This document shows positions 28,569 through 35,873 of a stretch of DNA of 36,201 bases, piece after piece. Source of the DNA: CAZPCZ01 sp964585225 (GTDB taxonomy: Bacteria; Patescibacteriota; Patescibacteriia; JACPHY01); contig CAZPCZ010000005.1 in NCBI GenBank assembly GCA_964585225.1, positions 1 to 36,201 on the forward strand, given 5' to 3'. A program made the translations under genes and the position numbers. The notes under the pieces are model-generated. The model was not told the origin of the DNA. It saw nothing but the letters and a program-made list of their open reading frames with translations, and did no database searches. Every line of letters starts with the position of its first letter. Position 1 is the stretch's first letter.

Positions 28569-30818
28569 CTAGCGCTTGGCACCGGAGTACGCGATACAGC
28601 GGACGGTGTCCCAGTCACTCGCGCTCGCTGGTGTCCGCCTGTAGATCCGCTTGAAGCTCCGAATCGCTACGCTTTCCGATGCGAGGCGCCGGTCCGCCGG
28701 TCGGAGACCGTACGCGAGGATCGAGATCGCCGCTCGATCGTTCGGGTTCGCCGCATCGGAGCCGCGGAGGTAAATCTTCCGAAACGTCGCCTCGGCGGCG
28801 GTCTCTCGTGTGACGCTCGTCTTCGACGGGAACCGGCCGACGGAAATCTTCATGACGTCCTCCCAGTCCTCCGTCGTATCCGGGAGCTTCCCGAACGCCT
28901 CCTGGTAGGAATTCACGACGCCCGCACGCTCACCGGCTCCCAGCTTCGCCGTGGGTTCCGTGCCGTACGCAATGAACGTCGAGAGTGCTCCACGGACCTC
29001 GGTTGCTTTTGCCGCTGGGAGTTCCGGGAGTTTCGCCTCGGCAATCACCCGGATCTTCTCGGTCGCAATCGCCTCGAGCGCCTCGCTCCGCGCGATCCCC
29101 TTCTCCTGAACGAACCGCTCGATGCCGAGGAGCACCTTCGGCGCCTCGCGGCTGATGACCTCGAGTTGCACCCGACGCGCCACCTCCTCCATCGCGCGCT
29201 TCTCCTCTGGTGGCGCGGGCGGCGCGGATGGGGGAGCAGCCGGCCGCTCCACGGCCGTTGGCACCGCGGCGACCGGCTGCTCCACCGCGGTCGGCACCGT
29301 GGCGACCGGGTGCTCACCGACCACCGGAGTCGGTGCGGCCGGCGCGACGCTCGGCTGCGCGGTCGACGTGGGGGTCACGGCCGGCGTCGGCTCCACCGGC
29401 GCCGGCGACACCGCGGGCGCGGCAACGAGTGACGGTGCGGCCGGTGCCGCCGGAGCGGCGGCTGCCGCGCACGTCTGCGTCACCGTCGCAGTGTTGTCCG
29501 CCTCGTTCGACTCCGCAACCTGACCGAGCGCATCAACGGTCACCCGTACGGTCACGGACGCCGCGACGGTCGGGTTGAAGAGCCCGACGTTCGCCTGCCC
29601 CTCGATGGTCGTCGACGCGCCGGGGGCGAGATCGGCGATGGTGCGATTGACCGGCGTGCCGACGCTGCGCCCCGCGGCGTCGATCCCCTCGATGCGGACC
29701 GTGAACGGCCCGGACGATGCCGTGCCGGTGTTGGTGACGACCGCGCGGTACCGGTACTCCGCGAACTCGAGGCCGAGCTCGCCTGCTGGGCACGTGAGCG
29801 ACCGATCGCCGACGGTGAGATCCGGCTGCGGAGGTGGGGGTGGGGTACCGTAGCGCAGGATGGTCCCATCGTCACCGACCATGTAGCAGACGGATCCACC
29901 CACACAATCGATACCCCGTTCGAAGGTGTTCGTGAACGTGAGCATCCACGTCGCTCCGCCATCCGTGGTCGTGAGGTACCCGCCATTCCCACCCATCCAC
30001 CCCGTTGTGGTATTCATGAATTTGACCGCAGGGAACCCTCCAGCCGGTGGCACGCTGATTTGCGTCCAACTCGCCCCGCCATCGGTGCTCTTCGCCACGA
30101 AGGTGAAGGGACCCGATGCCCACACGGTGTTCCCATCGAGAGATGAGATGTCGCTGAACGCGAGCGTCGGCGTTCCGCTATGTGCGACGTGCGCCGTCCA
30201 GGTCGCCCCGCTGTCGGTGGTTTTGTGGACGAGGCCCGGCGCCCCGACGAGCCACCCGGTCGTCGCGTTCACGAAGAATACCCCTCGGAGGTTATGGTTC
30301 TCGAGCCCGAGCACGAGCTGCGTCCACGTGTCGCCGCCGTTCGTCGTGCGGTACACCGCGCCGACGTTTCCGACCGCGACGGCGATCCGCTCCGTCGGCG
30401 CCCAGATGTCCCAGAACCACGGCTGCGCCTGACCGGGGAACGTCGAGAGGTTCGGGACGGTCTGCGCGACCCACGTGGCCCCGCCGTTGGTCGTTTTCAA
30501 GAGCGTTCCGTTGTCACCGGCGACGTAGCAGACGGTCGGTGATGGGCAGTTAATCCCGCGGAGCGGATTCGTCGTCGGGATCGGCTGCGTCGTCCAAGCA
30601 TCGCCGCCATTCGTCGTTTTCAATATGATGCCTGGCCCTCCGATGAACGGTGCGCCACCGACGACGTAGCACGTTCGTTCATCGACACACGCGAGGTTGT
30701 TGAGGTCGTTCGTGACCCCGGAGGTGAGCGCGGTCCACTCCTGCGCGTGAACGGCGAGCGGGAGGAACATCGCGGTGGCGACAGTGAACGCGGCGGCAAT
30801 AAAATGTCGGATGCGCAT
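28569..30818 (-). CDS. Secreted BNR/Ycf48-like propeller + CARDB + helical-repeat protein
   Basis: From the ATG at 30818 (MRIRHFIAAAFTVATAM) the 749-residue protein has a signal peptide ending near VHAQ. Residues ~25-325 contain six Asp-box-like units (KTTNGGDAW, KTTNGGATW, RTTNGGDTW, KTTDSGATW, KSTDGGASW, TTTDGGATW), a beta-propeller of the BNR/Ycf48 kind, with Cys pairs such as CVDERTC and CPSPTVC suggesting disulfides. A CARDB domain (~335-455), a Pro/Ala/Val linker (~460-560) and a helical C-terminus follow. The last part holds two repeats of F(R/K)(K/R)IY.R..........DW-like sequence (FRKIYLRG; FKRIYRRTPASASDWDTVRCIAYSG). It is probably exported and cell-surface exposed; function unknown. 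Confidence 0.85.
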   Translation of the reverse strand: MRIRHFIAAAFTVATAMFLPLAVHAQEWTALTSGVTNDLNNLACVDERTCYVVGGAPFIGGPGIILKTTNGGDAWTTQPIPTTNPLRGINCPSPTVCYVAGDNGTLLKTTNGGATWVAQTVPNLSTFPGQAQPWFWDIWAPTERIAVAVGNVGAVYRTTNGGDTWTQLVLGLENHNLRGVFFVNATTGWLVGAPGLVHKTTDSGATWTAHVAHSGTPTLAFSDISSLDGNTVWASGPFTFVAKSTDGGASWTQISVPPAGGFPAVKFMNTTTGWMGGNGGYLTTTDGGATWMLTFTNTFERGIDCVGGSVCYMVGDDGTILRYGTPPPPPQPDLTVGDRSLTCPAGELGLEFAEYRYRAVVTNTGTASSGPFTVRIEGIDAAGRSVGTPVNRTIADLAPGASTTIEGQANVGLFNPTVAASVTVRVTVDALGQVAESNEADNTATVTQTCAAAAAPAAPAAPSLVAAPAVSPAPVEPTPAVTPTSTAQPSVAPAAPTPVVGEHPVATVPTAVEQPVAAVPTAVERPAAPPSAPPAPPEEKRAMEEVARRVQLEVISREAPKVLLGIERFVQEKGIARSEALEAIATEKIRVIAEAKLPELPAAKATEVRGALSTFIAYGTEPTAKLGAGERAGVVNSYQEAFGKLPDTTEDWEDVMKISVGRFPSKTSVTRETAAEATFRKIYLRGSDAANPNDRAAISILAYGLRPADRRLASESVAIRSFKRIYRRTPASASDWDTVRCIAYSGAKR

Positions 30819-30856
30819 AGCGCTAGGGTGTGGTAACACGTAAAGCTAGGATGAGG

Positions 30857-30865
30857 AGTATAGCA
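30857..30865 (-). promoter_or_regulatory. Extended -10 promoter for the BNR protein operon
   Basis: TGCTATACT on the minus strand, about 39 nt before the ATG at 30818, immediately after the terminator of the upstream gene. Identical to the major pilin -10. Confidence 0.6.
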
Positions 30866-30873
30866 CAGAGAAT

Positions 30874-30896
30874 GCCCCGACCAAAATGGTCGGGGC
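30874..30896 (-). terminator. Terminator after the HTH protein gene
   Basis: GCCCCGACCA-AAA-TGGTCGGGGC, a perfect 10-bp stem 17 bp past the stop codon. Only ATTCTCT follows on the minus strand. Confidence 0.7.
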
Positions 30897-30913
30897 GATC
30901 GAAGCCGCATACC

Positions 30914-32644
30914 TCATGCATCATCGGGGTGTGCCCGCCGCGCGAACCGCCACAGGCCGTACCTCCCGATGTACCGCTTGAGCGTCTCGGGGGGCATCCG
31001 GAGCGCCTTTGCGGCTGGCGCAAGCTCGCCGTGCGTCCGGAGGAGGACCTCCCGAATCCGGTGCTCGGTTGGCATGGACTCCGCGACGCGATCGACCTCA
31101 CGGGTCGTTGTCGGACGGAGGTCGGACCAACGCTCCTCGAGGTGGTAGTTCGCAAGGATGTGCTCAGCGGTGAGCCGGTGGATGCCGAGCGCTGCGGCAA
31201 GCTGCGGCGCATCGAACGGGAACGTGTGCCACGTCGTGCGCGAGTCAGGATACAGGCGTCCCACGGCTTCGCGGAGGAGCGTGTCCAGCCGCTCATCGAG
31301 GTCCTTGCTCACACGAGCGAGGTCACGTTCGACGACGGCGCGAGCAATCCTCCGCTGCGCGATCTCCGCGTCGACGTGCACCGCAGCAGCGAACGTGCTC
31401 CAAACGGGCTCGCCGAGCGCTTCCCACTGGGACGTAAGCTCTGCCGGAGGGAGATCGGTGAGGACCCCCAACCAGCGCAGGTGCGCACGGAAGAGGAACG
31501 TCGGGATACCGAGTGCTTCCGCCGCAGTCGCGCTCTTCCAACCGTAGCGATTGAGGAGCTCGACGAACGCCGGTGCACCTCTCATTGCTGCGCGCGCGGG
31601 AGCACCGCGCACCTCGTAGCACGTCTCGACGACTCGCTCGATCGTGAGATCGGGGAAGCGCTTCAAGAGACGAACACGCAGTCGTTCGAGCACGTCGAGC
31701 TCATGACGGAGATGCTCCATGCCGACCGTGTCCGGCATCGGGTGTTCCGCGAGCGCATCGCGGACGACGATCCGGAGGATTCCGCGTTCCGGCTCCACGA
31801 GGTCCGCGACGTGCCAACCACGACCATCGTGGTGGAGAATGTCCACTACCTTGAGGAGCGTCGAGGTTTCCAGAAGCGGCGCCCGGACCACCTCCTGGAG
31901 TCCGGAGCGAGAGAACGCGGTGAGCTTCGTGGGATCGTTCGATCGGAGCGCGCCCCGCTGCCGTTCGACGAGCGCGCGGAGTGCACGCTCGAGTTCGGCC
32001 GCGATGAGCGCGAGGAGCTGCGCGGTCACGATGACGAACGACCGGAGCGGCTCCTCGCGGAGTCCCTCGGCGTGCGCAGTGAGCGCCACCGCGTACCGGC
32101 GGACCTCGGGCGGGATCTCCACCATCGGCTGCCCTTTCACCCACCGAAGCTCCGCGCGCCCCGGCTTCGGCTCGACGCCCTCGACGCTCCGGTTGACCAG
32201 CGCGATGTACGCTTCCCACCGGGATTCCTCACTGGGGATGCCGGCGTCATGCAGCGTACGCCATGCGCAGATGCGTTGCGCCACCATCGGGAGGTGGTCG
32301 GTCCCAACGCGTGCGAGCTTGGATCCGTGGTCGCGGAGGGTGATCGTGAGCCGTTCGCTGAGACTGGACTCCCGAGCCTCCAGGATTGCCCGCACGACGC
32401 GATCGCGCGGCTGCCACACGTTCGCCGGCGGACGTACCGGCACCTCGATGCGAAACTTCAGCATGGACGCGCCACCCATGAGCTCTTCCCCGACGTATAC
32501 GCTGTGCCGACCGTCGGGGAGCTGGTACGACTGGCCGGCGATGAACTCGACGTTCTGCGACACGCCGACGCCAAGCCCCTTGCGGAGCATCGCGAAGAGC
32601 TCCCCGACATCCGGAGATGGTGCGATCGGCACAGTACGGGCCAT
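30914..32644 (-). CDS. 576-aa putative regulator with several Fis-like HTH segments
   Basis: No overall family is recognised. The C-terminal segment 527-567 (EHRIREVLLRTHGELAPAAK..., PPETLKRYIGRYGL) is a good Fis-type HTH. A second lies at 359-394 (FVELLNRYGWKSATAAEALG, then FRAHLRWLGVL), and a weaker third at 480-502 (QLAAALGIHRLTAEHILANY). The N-terminal ~340 residues are alpha/beta then helical with no AAA+ motif, so it is not an ordinary sigma54 activator. It is likely a DNA-binding regulator working with several half-sites. It is transcribed from a consensus promoter divergent from the rhomboid gene; a GTTCAT/ATGAAC palindrome just downstream of that promoter suggests autoregulation. Weak AAAGGA ribosome site precedes the ATG. 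Confidence 0.72.
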   Translation of the reverse strand: MARTVPIAPSPDVGELFAMLRKGLGVGVSQNVEFIAGQSYQLPDGRHSVYVGEELMGGASMLKFRIEVPVRPPANVWQPRDRVVRAILEARESSLSERLTITLRDHGSKLARVGTDHLPMVAQRICAWRTLHDAGIPSEESRWEAYIALVNRSVEGVEPKPGRAELRWVKGQPMVEIPPEVRRYAVALTAHAEGLREEPLRSFVIVTAQLLALIAAELERALRALVERQRGALRSNDPTKLTAFSRSGLQEVVRAPLLETSTLLKVVDILHHDGRGWHVADLVEPERGILRIVVRDALAEHPMPDTVGMEHLRHELDVLERLRVRLLKRFPDLTIERVVETCYEVRGAPARAAMRGAPAFVELLNRYGWKSATAAEALGIPTFLFRAHLRWLGVLTDLPPAELTSQWEALGEPVWSTFAAAVHVDAEIAQRRIARAVVERDLARVSKDLDERLDTLLREAVGRLYPDSRTTWHTFPFDAPQLAAALGIHRLTAEHILANYHLEERWSDLRPTTTREVDRVAESMPTEHRIREVLLRTHGELAPAAKALRMPPETLKRYIGRYGLWRFARRAHPDDA

Positions 32645-32663
32645 TGCAGTCGTTCCTTTCTCT

Positions 32664-32679
32664 GTTCATGACAATGAAC
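32664..32679. promoter_or_regulatory. Candidate operator palindrome
   Basis: GTTCAT-GACA-ATGAAC, perfect 6-bp arms, lies between the -10 element (32691-32696) and the ATG of the HTH gene, around +5 to +20 of the predicted transcript. Position suits repression by the neighbouring regulator; this is inference. Confidence 0.45.
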
Positions 32680-32690
32680 GAGACAAGGTG

Positions 32691-32719
32691 AGCGTACCCA
32701 AAGATCGCCGCCACGTCAA
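32691..32719 (-). promoter_or_regulatory. Promoter of the HTH regulator gene
   Basis: TTGACG (32714-32719), 17-nt spacer, TACGCT (32691-32696) on the minus strand. Back to back with the rhomboid promoter, with 7 bp between the -35 elements. Confidence 0.55.
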
Positions 32720-32726
32720 CCCCCAC

Positions 32727-32755
32727 TTGACCGCGGTGACGAAACCGACTATGCT
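32727..32755 (+). promoter_or_regulatory. Promoter of the rhomboid gene
   Basis: TTGACC (32727-32732), 17-nt spacer, TATGCT (32750-32755). A GGAGG ribosome binding site at 32796-32800 precedes the ATG at 32806. Confidence 0.6.
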
Positions 32756-32805
32756 GCGAGGGCTCCTTACGATGCCTGAACACCGCACACGACACGGAGG
32801 TCGCG

Positions 32806-33375
32806 ATGCCACGTATTCGGTACAACGCGCCGGTCATTCTCACGTTCGCGCTCGTGAGCCTCGCGGTCTTCGGACTCGACGCACTCACGGGCCACGCGGT
32901 CAGCCCGCGTTTCTTCGCAGCGCCGCCGGACCTCGCGCTCACCTCCCCGCTCACGTACGCTCGGCTCCTCACGCACATCGCCGGCCACAGCGGGTGGGCG
33001 CACCTCGTGGGGAACTTCACGATCATCCTCCTCGTCGGCCCCATCCTCGAGGAGCGGCACGGGTCGCGCGCGCTCCTCGTGATGATCGCGATCACCGCGG
33101 TGGCGACCGGCGTGGCGAACGCGCTCCTCTCTGACGCGTGGGTCATGGGTGCGAGCGGCGTCGCGTTCATGCTCATCGTTCTCGCTTCGCGGACGGGATC
33201 CGGCGTCGGCATCCCGCTCACGTTCATCCTCGTCGCGTTCATGTTCCTCGGACCGGAGCTCGTCGGCGCGTTCCGCGAAGACAAGATCTCGCAGCTCGCG
33301 CACTTCGTCGGTGGTTTCTGCGGCTCGGTATTCGGGTTCATCGTCGCACCGCCATCCATCCACGAGGTCACGTAG
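32806..33375 (+). CDS. Rhomboid-family intramembrane serine protease
   Basis: The only plus-strand gene. The 189-residue protein has about six membrane helices. The rhomboid signature is present: H..GH..W.HL.GN (GHSGWAHLVGN, 60-70, with N70 at the oxyanion position), catalytic serine S117 in GASGVAF and catalytic H166 in LAHFVGGF. It would cleave transmembrane helices of membrane proteins; the substrate is unknown. GGAGG lies 5 nt upstream of the ATG, one of the few clear ribosome sites in the window. It is divergent from the HTH regulator, which may control it, and ends at a strong terminator (33403-33438). Confidence 0.92.
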   Translation: MPRIRYNAPVILTFALVSLAVFGLDALTGHAVSPRFFAAPPDLALTSPLTYARLLTHIAGHSGWAHLVGNFTIILLVGPILEERHGSRALLVMIAITAVATGVANALLSDAWVMGASGVAFMLIVLASRTGSGVGIPLTFILVAFMFLGPELVGAFREDKISQLAHFVGGFCGSVFGFIVAPPSIHEVT

Positions 33376-33402
33376 CGCAAGCCGCCGAGAGTAGCCGCAC
33401 AC

Positions 33403-33438
33403 GAACGCCCACTCCGATAGCCATCGGAGTGGGCGTTC
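33403..33438 (+). terminator. Terminator after the rhomboid gene
   Basis: A perfect 16-bp stem (GAACGCCCACTCCGAT and its complement) with AGCC loop, 27 bp past the stop. T-run is weak, so a REP-like element is an alternative. Confidence 0.7.
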
Positions 33439-33490
33439 TCCAAATCAAAGTGTCGAGAGGATTCCGTCCACAGCTGCGGGGCCTGGATTC

Positions 33491-33520
33491 TCCGCCAAAG
33501 GCGGATGCGCCTCTGGCGCA
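33491..33520. repeat. 30-bp double hairpin (REP doublet) in the tandem array
   Basis: TCCGCC-AAA-GGCGGA followed by TGCGCC-TCT-GGCGCA. Repeated at 33574 up to the gap. Confidence 0.85.
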
Positions 33521-33597
33521 GAACCTATCGGAGCTATTCGTTGATTCCGTCCACAGCTGCGGGGCCTGGATTCTCCGCCAAAGGCGGATGCGCCTCT

Positions 33598-33697
33598 NNN
33601 NNNNNNNNNNNNNNNNNNNNNNNNNNNNNNNNNNNNNNNNNNNNNNNNNNNNNNNNNNNNNNNNNNNNNNNNNNNNNNNNNNNNNNNNNNNNNNNNN
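33598..33697. other. Assembly gap (100 N)
   Basis: Exactly 100 unknown bases, a conventional scaffold gap size, placed within the tandem array. The two sides belong to the same repeat, so the real length is unknown. Confidence 0.99.
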
Positions 33698-33712
33698 CAG
33701 AACCTATCGGAG

Positions 33713-34108
33713 CTATTCGTTGATTCCGTCCACAGCTGCGGGGCCTGGATTCGAACCAGGATACCATGATTCAGAGTCATGGGTCCTACCGTTAGACGAC
33801 CCCGCAGCTCCAGACAGAATCGCGTCGAGCAATGTTCTCCCTTGACCCGTTTTCAAGAACCGTTCACGCCTCATCGCCTCGGCTCGATCTGAAAACTGCT
33901 CGGTGTACATGAGTACCCACGGCCTTCGTCCACTCGTGTACCGACACCTTCCAGCATTGTGTTCAGCTAAACGCACCTGGGCGTCTCGTGCGCTACCGAT
34001 ATAGCGCGTGCCATGTGTCTCGCTTTGTAGTACGTAGACAAAGTAGATACGTGGATGGGATTCCTCGCCGGAGGCGAGTGCGCCTCTGGCGCAGAACCTA
34101 GATATCAT
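33713..34108 (-). CDS. Small GIY-YIG nuclease embedded between two tRNA-Gln copies
   Basis: The 131-codon frame contains a GIY-YIG domain of the short YhbQ/UPF0213 type: YFVYVLQSE (22-30), TRYIGSA (34-40), then R..EHN.G and SGRRPWVLMYTEQF, closing with RRERFLKTGQG. Catalytic-type Tyr, Arg and Glu positions are present. The start ATG lies inside the broken tRNA-Gln remnant (anticodon arm), and residues 5-17 come from a REP doublet. The last 31 codons (AGSSNGRTHDSESW..., to the stop at 33713) are the intact tRNA-Gln and the tandem array read as protein. So the nuclease core (about 22-100) is physically bounded by tRNA copies. Translation from a start within a tRNA remnant is uncertain. Homing-like behaviour is inference. 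Confidence 0.7.
   Translation of the reverse strand: MISRFCARGALASGEESHPRIYFVYVLQSETHGTRYIGSARDAQVRLAEHNAGRCRYTSGRRPWVLMYTEQFSDRAEAMRRERFLKTGQGRTLLDAILSGAAGSSNGRTHDSESWYPGSNPGPAAVDGINE
33736..33806 (-). tRNA. tRNA-Gln (anticodon CTG)
   Basis: The minus-strand sequence folds as a complete cloverleaf: 7-bp acceptor stem TGCGGGG/CCCCGCA, D-arm GTC-TAACGGTAG-GAC, anticodon stem CATGA/TCATG with loop CTCTGAA (anticodon CTG), and T-arm CTGG-TTCGAAT-CCAGG with the standard loop. The discriminator is G and CCA is not encoded. It lies directly after the GIY-YIG nuclease, overlapping its frame. Confidence 0.95.
34064..34093. repeat. 30-bp double hairpin (REP doublet) in the T-loop of the tRNA remnant
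   Basis: CTCGCC-GGA-GGCGAG followed by TGCGCC-TCT-GGCGCA. It splits TTC|GAAT of the T-loop precisely. Confidence 0.85.
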
Positions 34109-34126
34109 GATCCAGAGTCATGAGTC

Positions 34127-34156
34127 TCCGCCCGAGGCGGATCTGCCTTTGGCATG
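34127..34156. repeat. 30-bp double hairpin (REP doublet) in the D-loop of the tRNA remnant
   Basis: TCCGCC-CGA-GGCGGA followed by TCTGCC-TTT-GGCATGA (second arm decayed). It splits the sequence between GGTAG and GAC of the D-arm. Confidence 0.8.
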
Positions 34157-34187
34157 ACTACCGTTAGACGACCCCCGAATAACACCG

Positions 34188-35873
34188 TCACTCTACTACC
34201 CTCCCCCCGAACACCTCAAGGGCGGCGTCGGCGACGGCGTCGCCGGTCTTCGGATGGACCGCGGCATCGAGCGCGGCGAATTCCTCTGCGCTCACCACGG
34301 CAGTCGCGATGCGCAGCGGGGATCCGAGGAGCGAGCTCAGCGCTGATGCGACCGCGTCACTCGCCGCAGGTTGCCGCACCTTCTCCGCGTGGAGCTTGTA
34401 TCGAAACCCAATTGTGAGGACGCCATTCGCGACGCGCTGCGGCCGACCACCCTCGAGGAGGTACGGGAGTGAATGGTTTGCCGCGGTGAGTTTCGCGGGG
34501 AGCGATGGCCAAACCTCGCGCACCCGGGTGAGCGCAGCATCGGCATCGATTGCCTGCACACCATGAGCCTGAGCCTGCGATGGTGCCGCCGCTGCGATCG
34601 CCGTACGTACGGTGCGATGTCCACCTCGTGGCTCCACCGTGCGACTCCCCACCCCCTCCCGCTCCCCCTCAGAACGAGGGGGAGGGTTTGCACCCCCTCC
34701 CGCTCCCCCTTTGAGGACGAGAGAGGGCCCCGAGGCAGATTGATTCGTGATTCCTGATTCCACCATCAAACCAAGCACCGCGACTTCGAGGCTGAAGAAT
34801 GGTCGATCGGATCGGCTCATGCGATCGAGGAGGTCCGAGAACGCCTGGAGCGCCGCGATGTGGCGGGCGATCGTGTCCGACGCAGGGCCACCGCCCGGAA
34901 GCGCGGTGAGGATCGCATCGCGGAGCACCGCGATGAGGTCGCGGAGGTACGCATCGGCATCGAACCCGCCCTCCTCTGCCGTGTGCACCTCATCGAGCGC
35001 CGCGCGGAGATCGCCCCGTGCGATCGCATTGATGAGCGCTCGCGCGCGCTCCATGCTCGAACGCGGGAGCACGAATGCGGCGTCCGCGCTCGCGATGTGC
35101 TTCCCACCGAACGCGAGGAGCTGACCGAGCACGCTCTCCGCATCCCGCACGGACCCATCGGCGGCCCGCGCGACCGCCTCCACGACGTCCGCGTCAACCG
35201 TCACCCCCTCGGCCGAGGCGAGATCCCGGAGGCGTTGCGTGAGGTCTGTGAGCGCGACGCGACGGAACGCGAAGTGCTGGCATCGGGACCGAATAGTTTC
35301 CGGCACCCGGTGGAACTCCGTCGTCGCGAGGATGAAGAGCGTGTGACCGGGAGGCTCTTCGAGCGTCTTCAGGAGCGCGTTGAACGACGCCGCGGAGAGC
35401 ATGTGCACCTCGTCAATGATGAACACCCGCCGTGCCGCGCGAGCGGGCGCGAAACGGACGGTCTCGACGATGTGCTCGCGCACGTGATCCACGCCGGTAT
35501 GCGACGCCGCGTCAATCTCAATGACATCCAAACAGCGCCCCTCCGTGATTTCCGCGCAGAGGCCACAGGCGTTACAGGGGAGGTTCGATGTTGCTGCCTG
35601 CTTTGCCGGGGGAGATCCTTCGACTCCCCCTCGCTTCGCTCGGGGTCGCTCAGGATGCGCTTCGCCATCGCTCACGCGACGGCTCGCGCAGTTCACCGCC
35701 TTCGCGAGCAGTCGCGCGGCGGTCGTCTTCCCCACGCCGCGCGGCCCGGAGAAGAGGTACGCGTGGGCGACGCGCTGAGATGCGAGGGCCGCCACGAGCG
35801 TCCGCGTGACGTGCGGCTGCCCGACGACCTCCGCGAACGTCTGGGGACGATACTTGCGGTAGAGGACGGACAT
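34188..35873 (-). CDS. dnaX: DNA polymerase III subunit gamma/tau (DnaX) with two repeat-derived insertions
   Basis: This is the clamp-loader ATPase. From the ATG at 35873 (MSVLYRKYRPQTFAEVVGQ) it has 561 residues: Walker A GPRGVGKT (43-50), zinc Cys at about C62, C100, C103 and C106, Walker B FIIDEVHMLS (151-160), SRC arginine finger region (TIRSRCQHF) and the domain III/C-terminal parts. The first and second zinc Cys are normally about 9 residues apart; here a 35-residue insert encoded by a GATCCTTCG/CAGGATG repeat (35580-35684) separates them. A second insert at 34620-34765 lengthens the linker before the C-terminal domain. Upstream ATG at 35888 is not conserved. Followed by the tRNA-Gln remnant. 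Confidence 0.95.
   Translation of the reverse strand: MSVLYRKYRPQTFAEVVGQPHVTRTLVAALASQRVAHAYLFSGPRGVGKTTAARLLAKAVNCASRRVSDGEAHPERPRAKRGGVEGSPPAKQAATSNLPCNACGLCAEITEGRCLDVIEIDAASHTGVDHVREHIVETVRFAPARAARRVFIIDEVHMLSAASFNALLKTLEEPPGHTLFILATTEFHRVPETIRSRCQHFAFRRVALTDLTQRLRDLASAEGVTVDADVVEAVARAADGSVRDAESVLGQLLAFGGKHIASADAAFVLPRSSMERARALINAIARGDLRAALDEVHTAEEGGFDADAYLRDLIAVLRDAILTALPGGGPASDTIARHIAALQAFSDLLDRMSRSDRPFFSLEVAVLGLMVESGITNQSASGPSLVLKGGAGGGANPPPRSEGEREGVGSRTVEPRGGHRTVRTAIAAAAPSQAQAHGVQAIDADAALTRVREVWPSLPAKLTAANHSLPYLLEGGRPQRVANGVLTIGFRYKLHAEKVRQPAASDAVASALSSLLGSPLRIATAVVSAEEFAALDAAVHPKTGDAVADAALEVFGGRVVE
34620..34765. repeat. Nested CTCCCCCT palindromes and GATTCCTGATTC word in the dnaX linker
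   Basis: CCCCCTCCCGCTCCCCCT occurs twice with GAGGGGGAGGG between, followed by GATTCGTGATTCCTGATTC. It encodes a low-complexity Gly/Pro/Arg linker in frame. Its words match elements in lepA and the CARDB-like gene. Confidence 0.75.
35580..35684. repeat. GATCCTTCG/CAGGATG-type repeat in the dnaX zinc region
   Basis: GATCCTTCGACTCCCCCTCG and CTTCGCTCGGGGTCGCTCAG words form partial inverted arms. They encode about 35 residues between two zinc-binding cysteines. Confidence 0.75.

Larger units (their letters stand above)
33460..33735. repeat. 83-bp tandem repeat containing a tRNA-Gln 3' end, broken by the assembly gap
   Basis: A unit starting GATTCCGTCCACAGCTG begins at 33460 and again at 33543 (83 bp apart); a third start is at 33722, after the gap. 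Each unit carries about 22 nt matching the complement of the tRNA-Gln T-arm/acceptor 3' end, joined to a 30-bp double hairpin and a CAGAACCTATCGGAGCTATT tail. Copy number cannot be known because of the gap. Confidence 0.85.
34056..34177 (-). pseudogene. tRNA-Gln remnant interrupted by two REP doublets
   Basis: On the minus strand the remnant reads GTCGTCTAACGGTAG, a 30-bp insert, then GACTCATGACTCTGGATCAT and ATATCTAGGTTC, a second 30-bp insert, then GAATCCCA. Removing both inserts restores a D-arm, an anticodon arm with CTG, and a T-loop closely matching the intact tRNA-Gln at 33736-33806. The T-stem is imperfect and the acceptor stem does not pair, so it is not functional. It begins 11 bp beyond the dnaX stop and carries the GIY-YIG start codon. 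Confidence 0.75.

Noticed and set aside
30830..32671. Plus-strand open frame over the HTH protein (613 codons)
   Set aside because: Arg/Glu-rich shadow covering the gene, its terminator and promoter; the minus frame has HTH motifs and regulatory sites.
33460..33735. CRISPR array
   Set aside because: Units are direct 83-bp tandem copies with no variable spacers, and no cas genes are present.
33138..33845. Plus-strand frame crossing the N gap
   Set aside because: Runs through unknown bases and the tRNA-Gln; overlaps the rhomboid gene in another frame.
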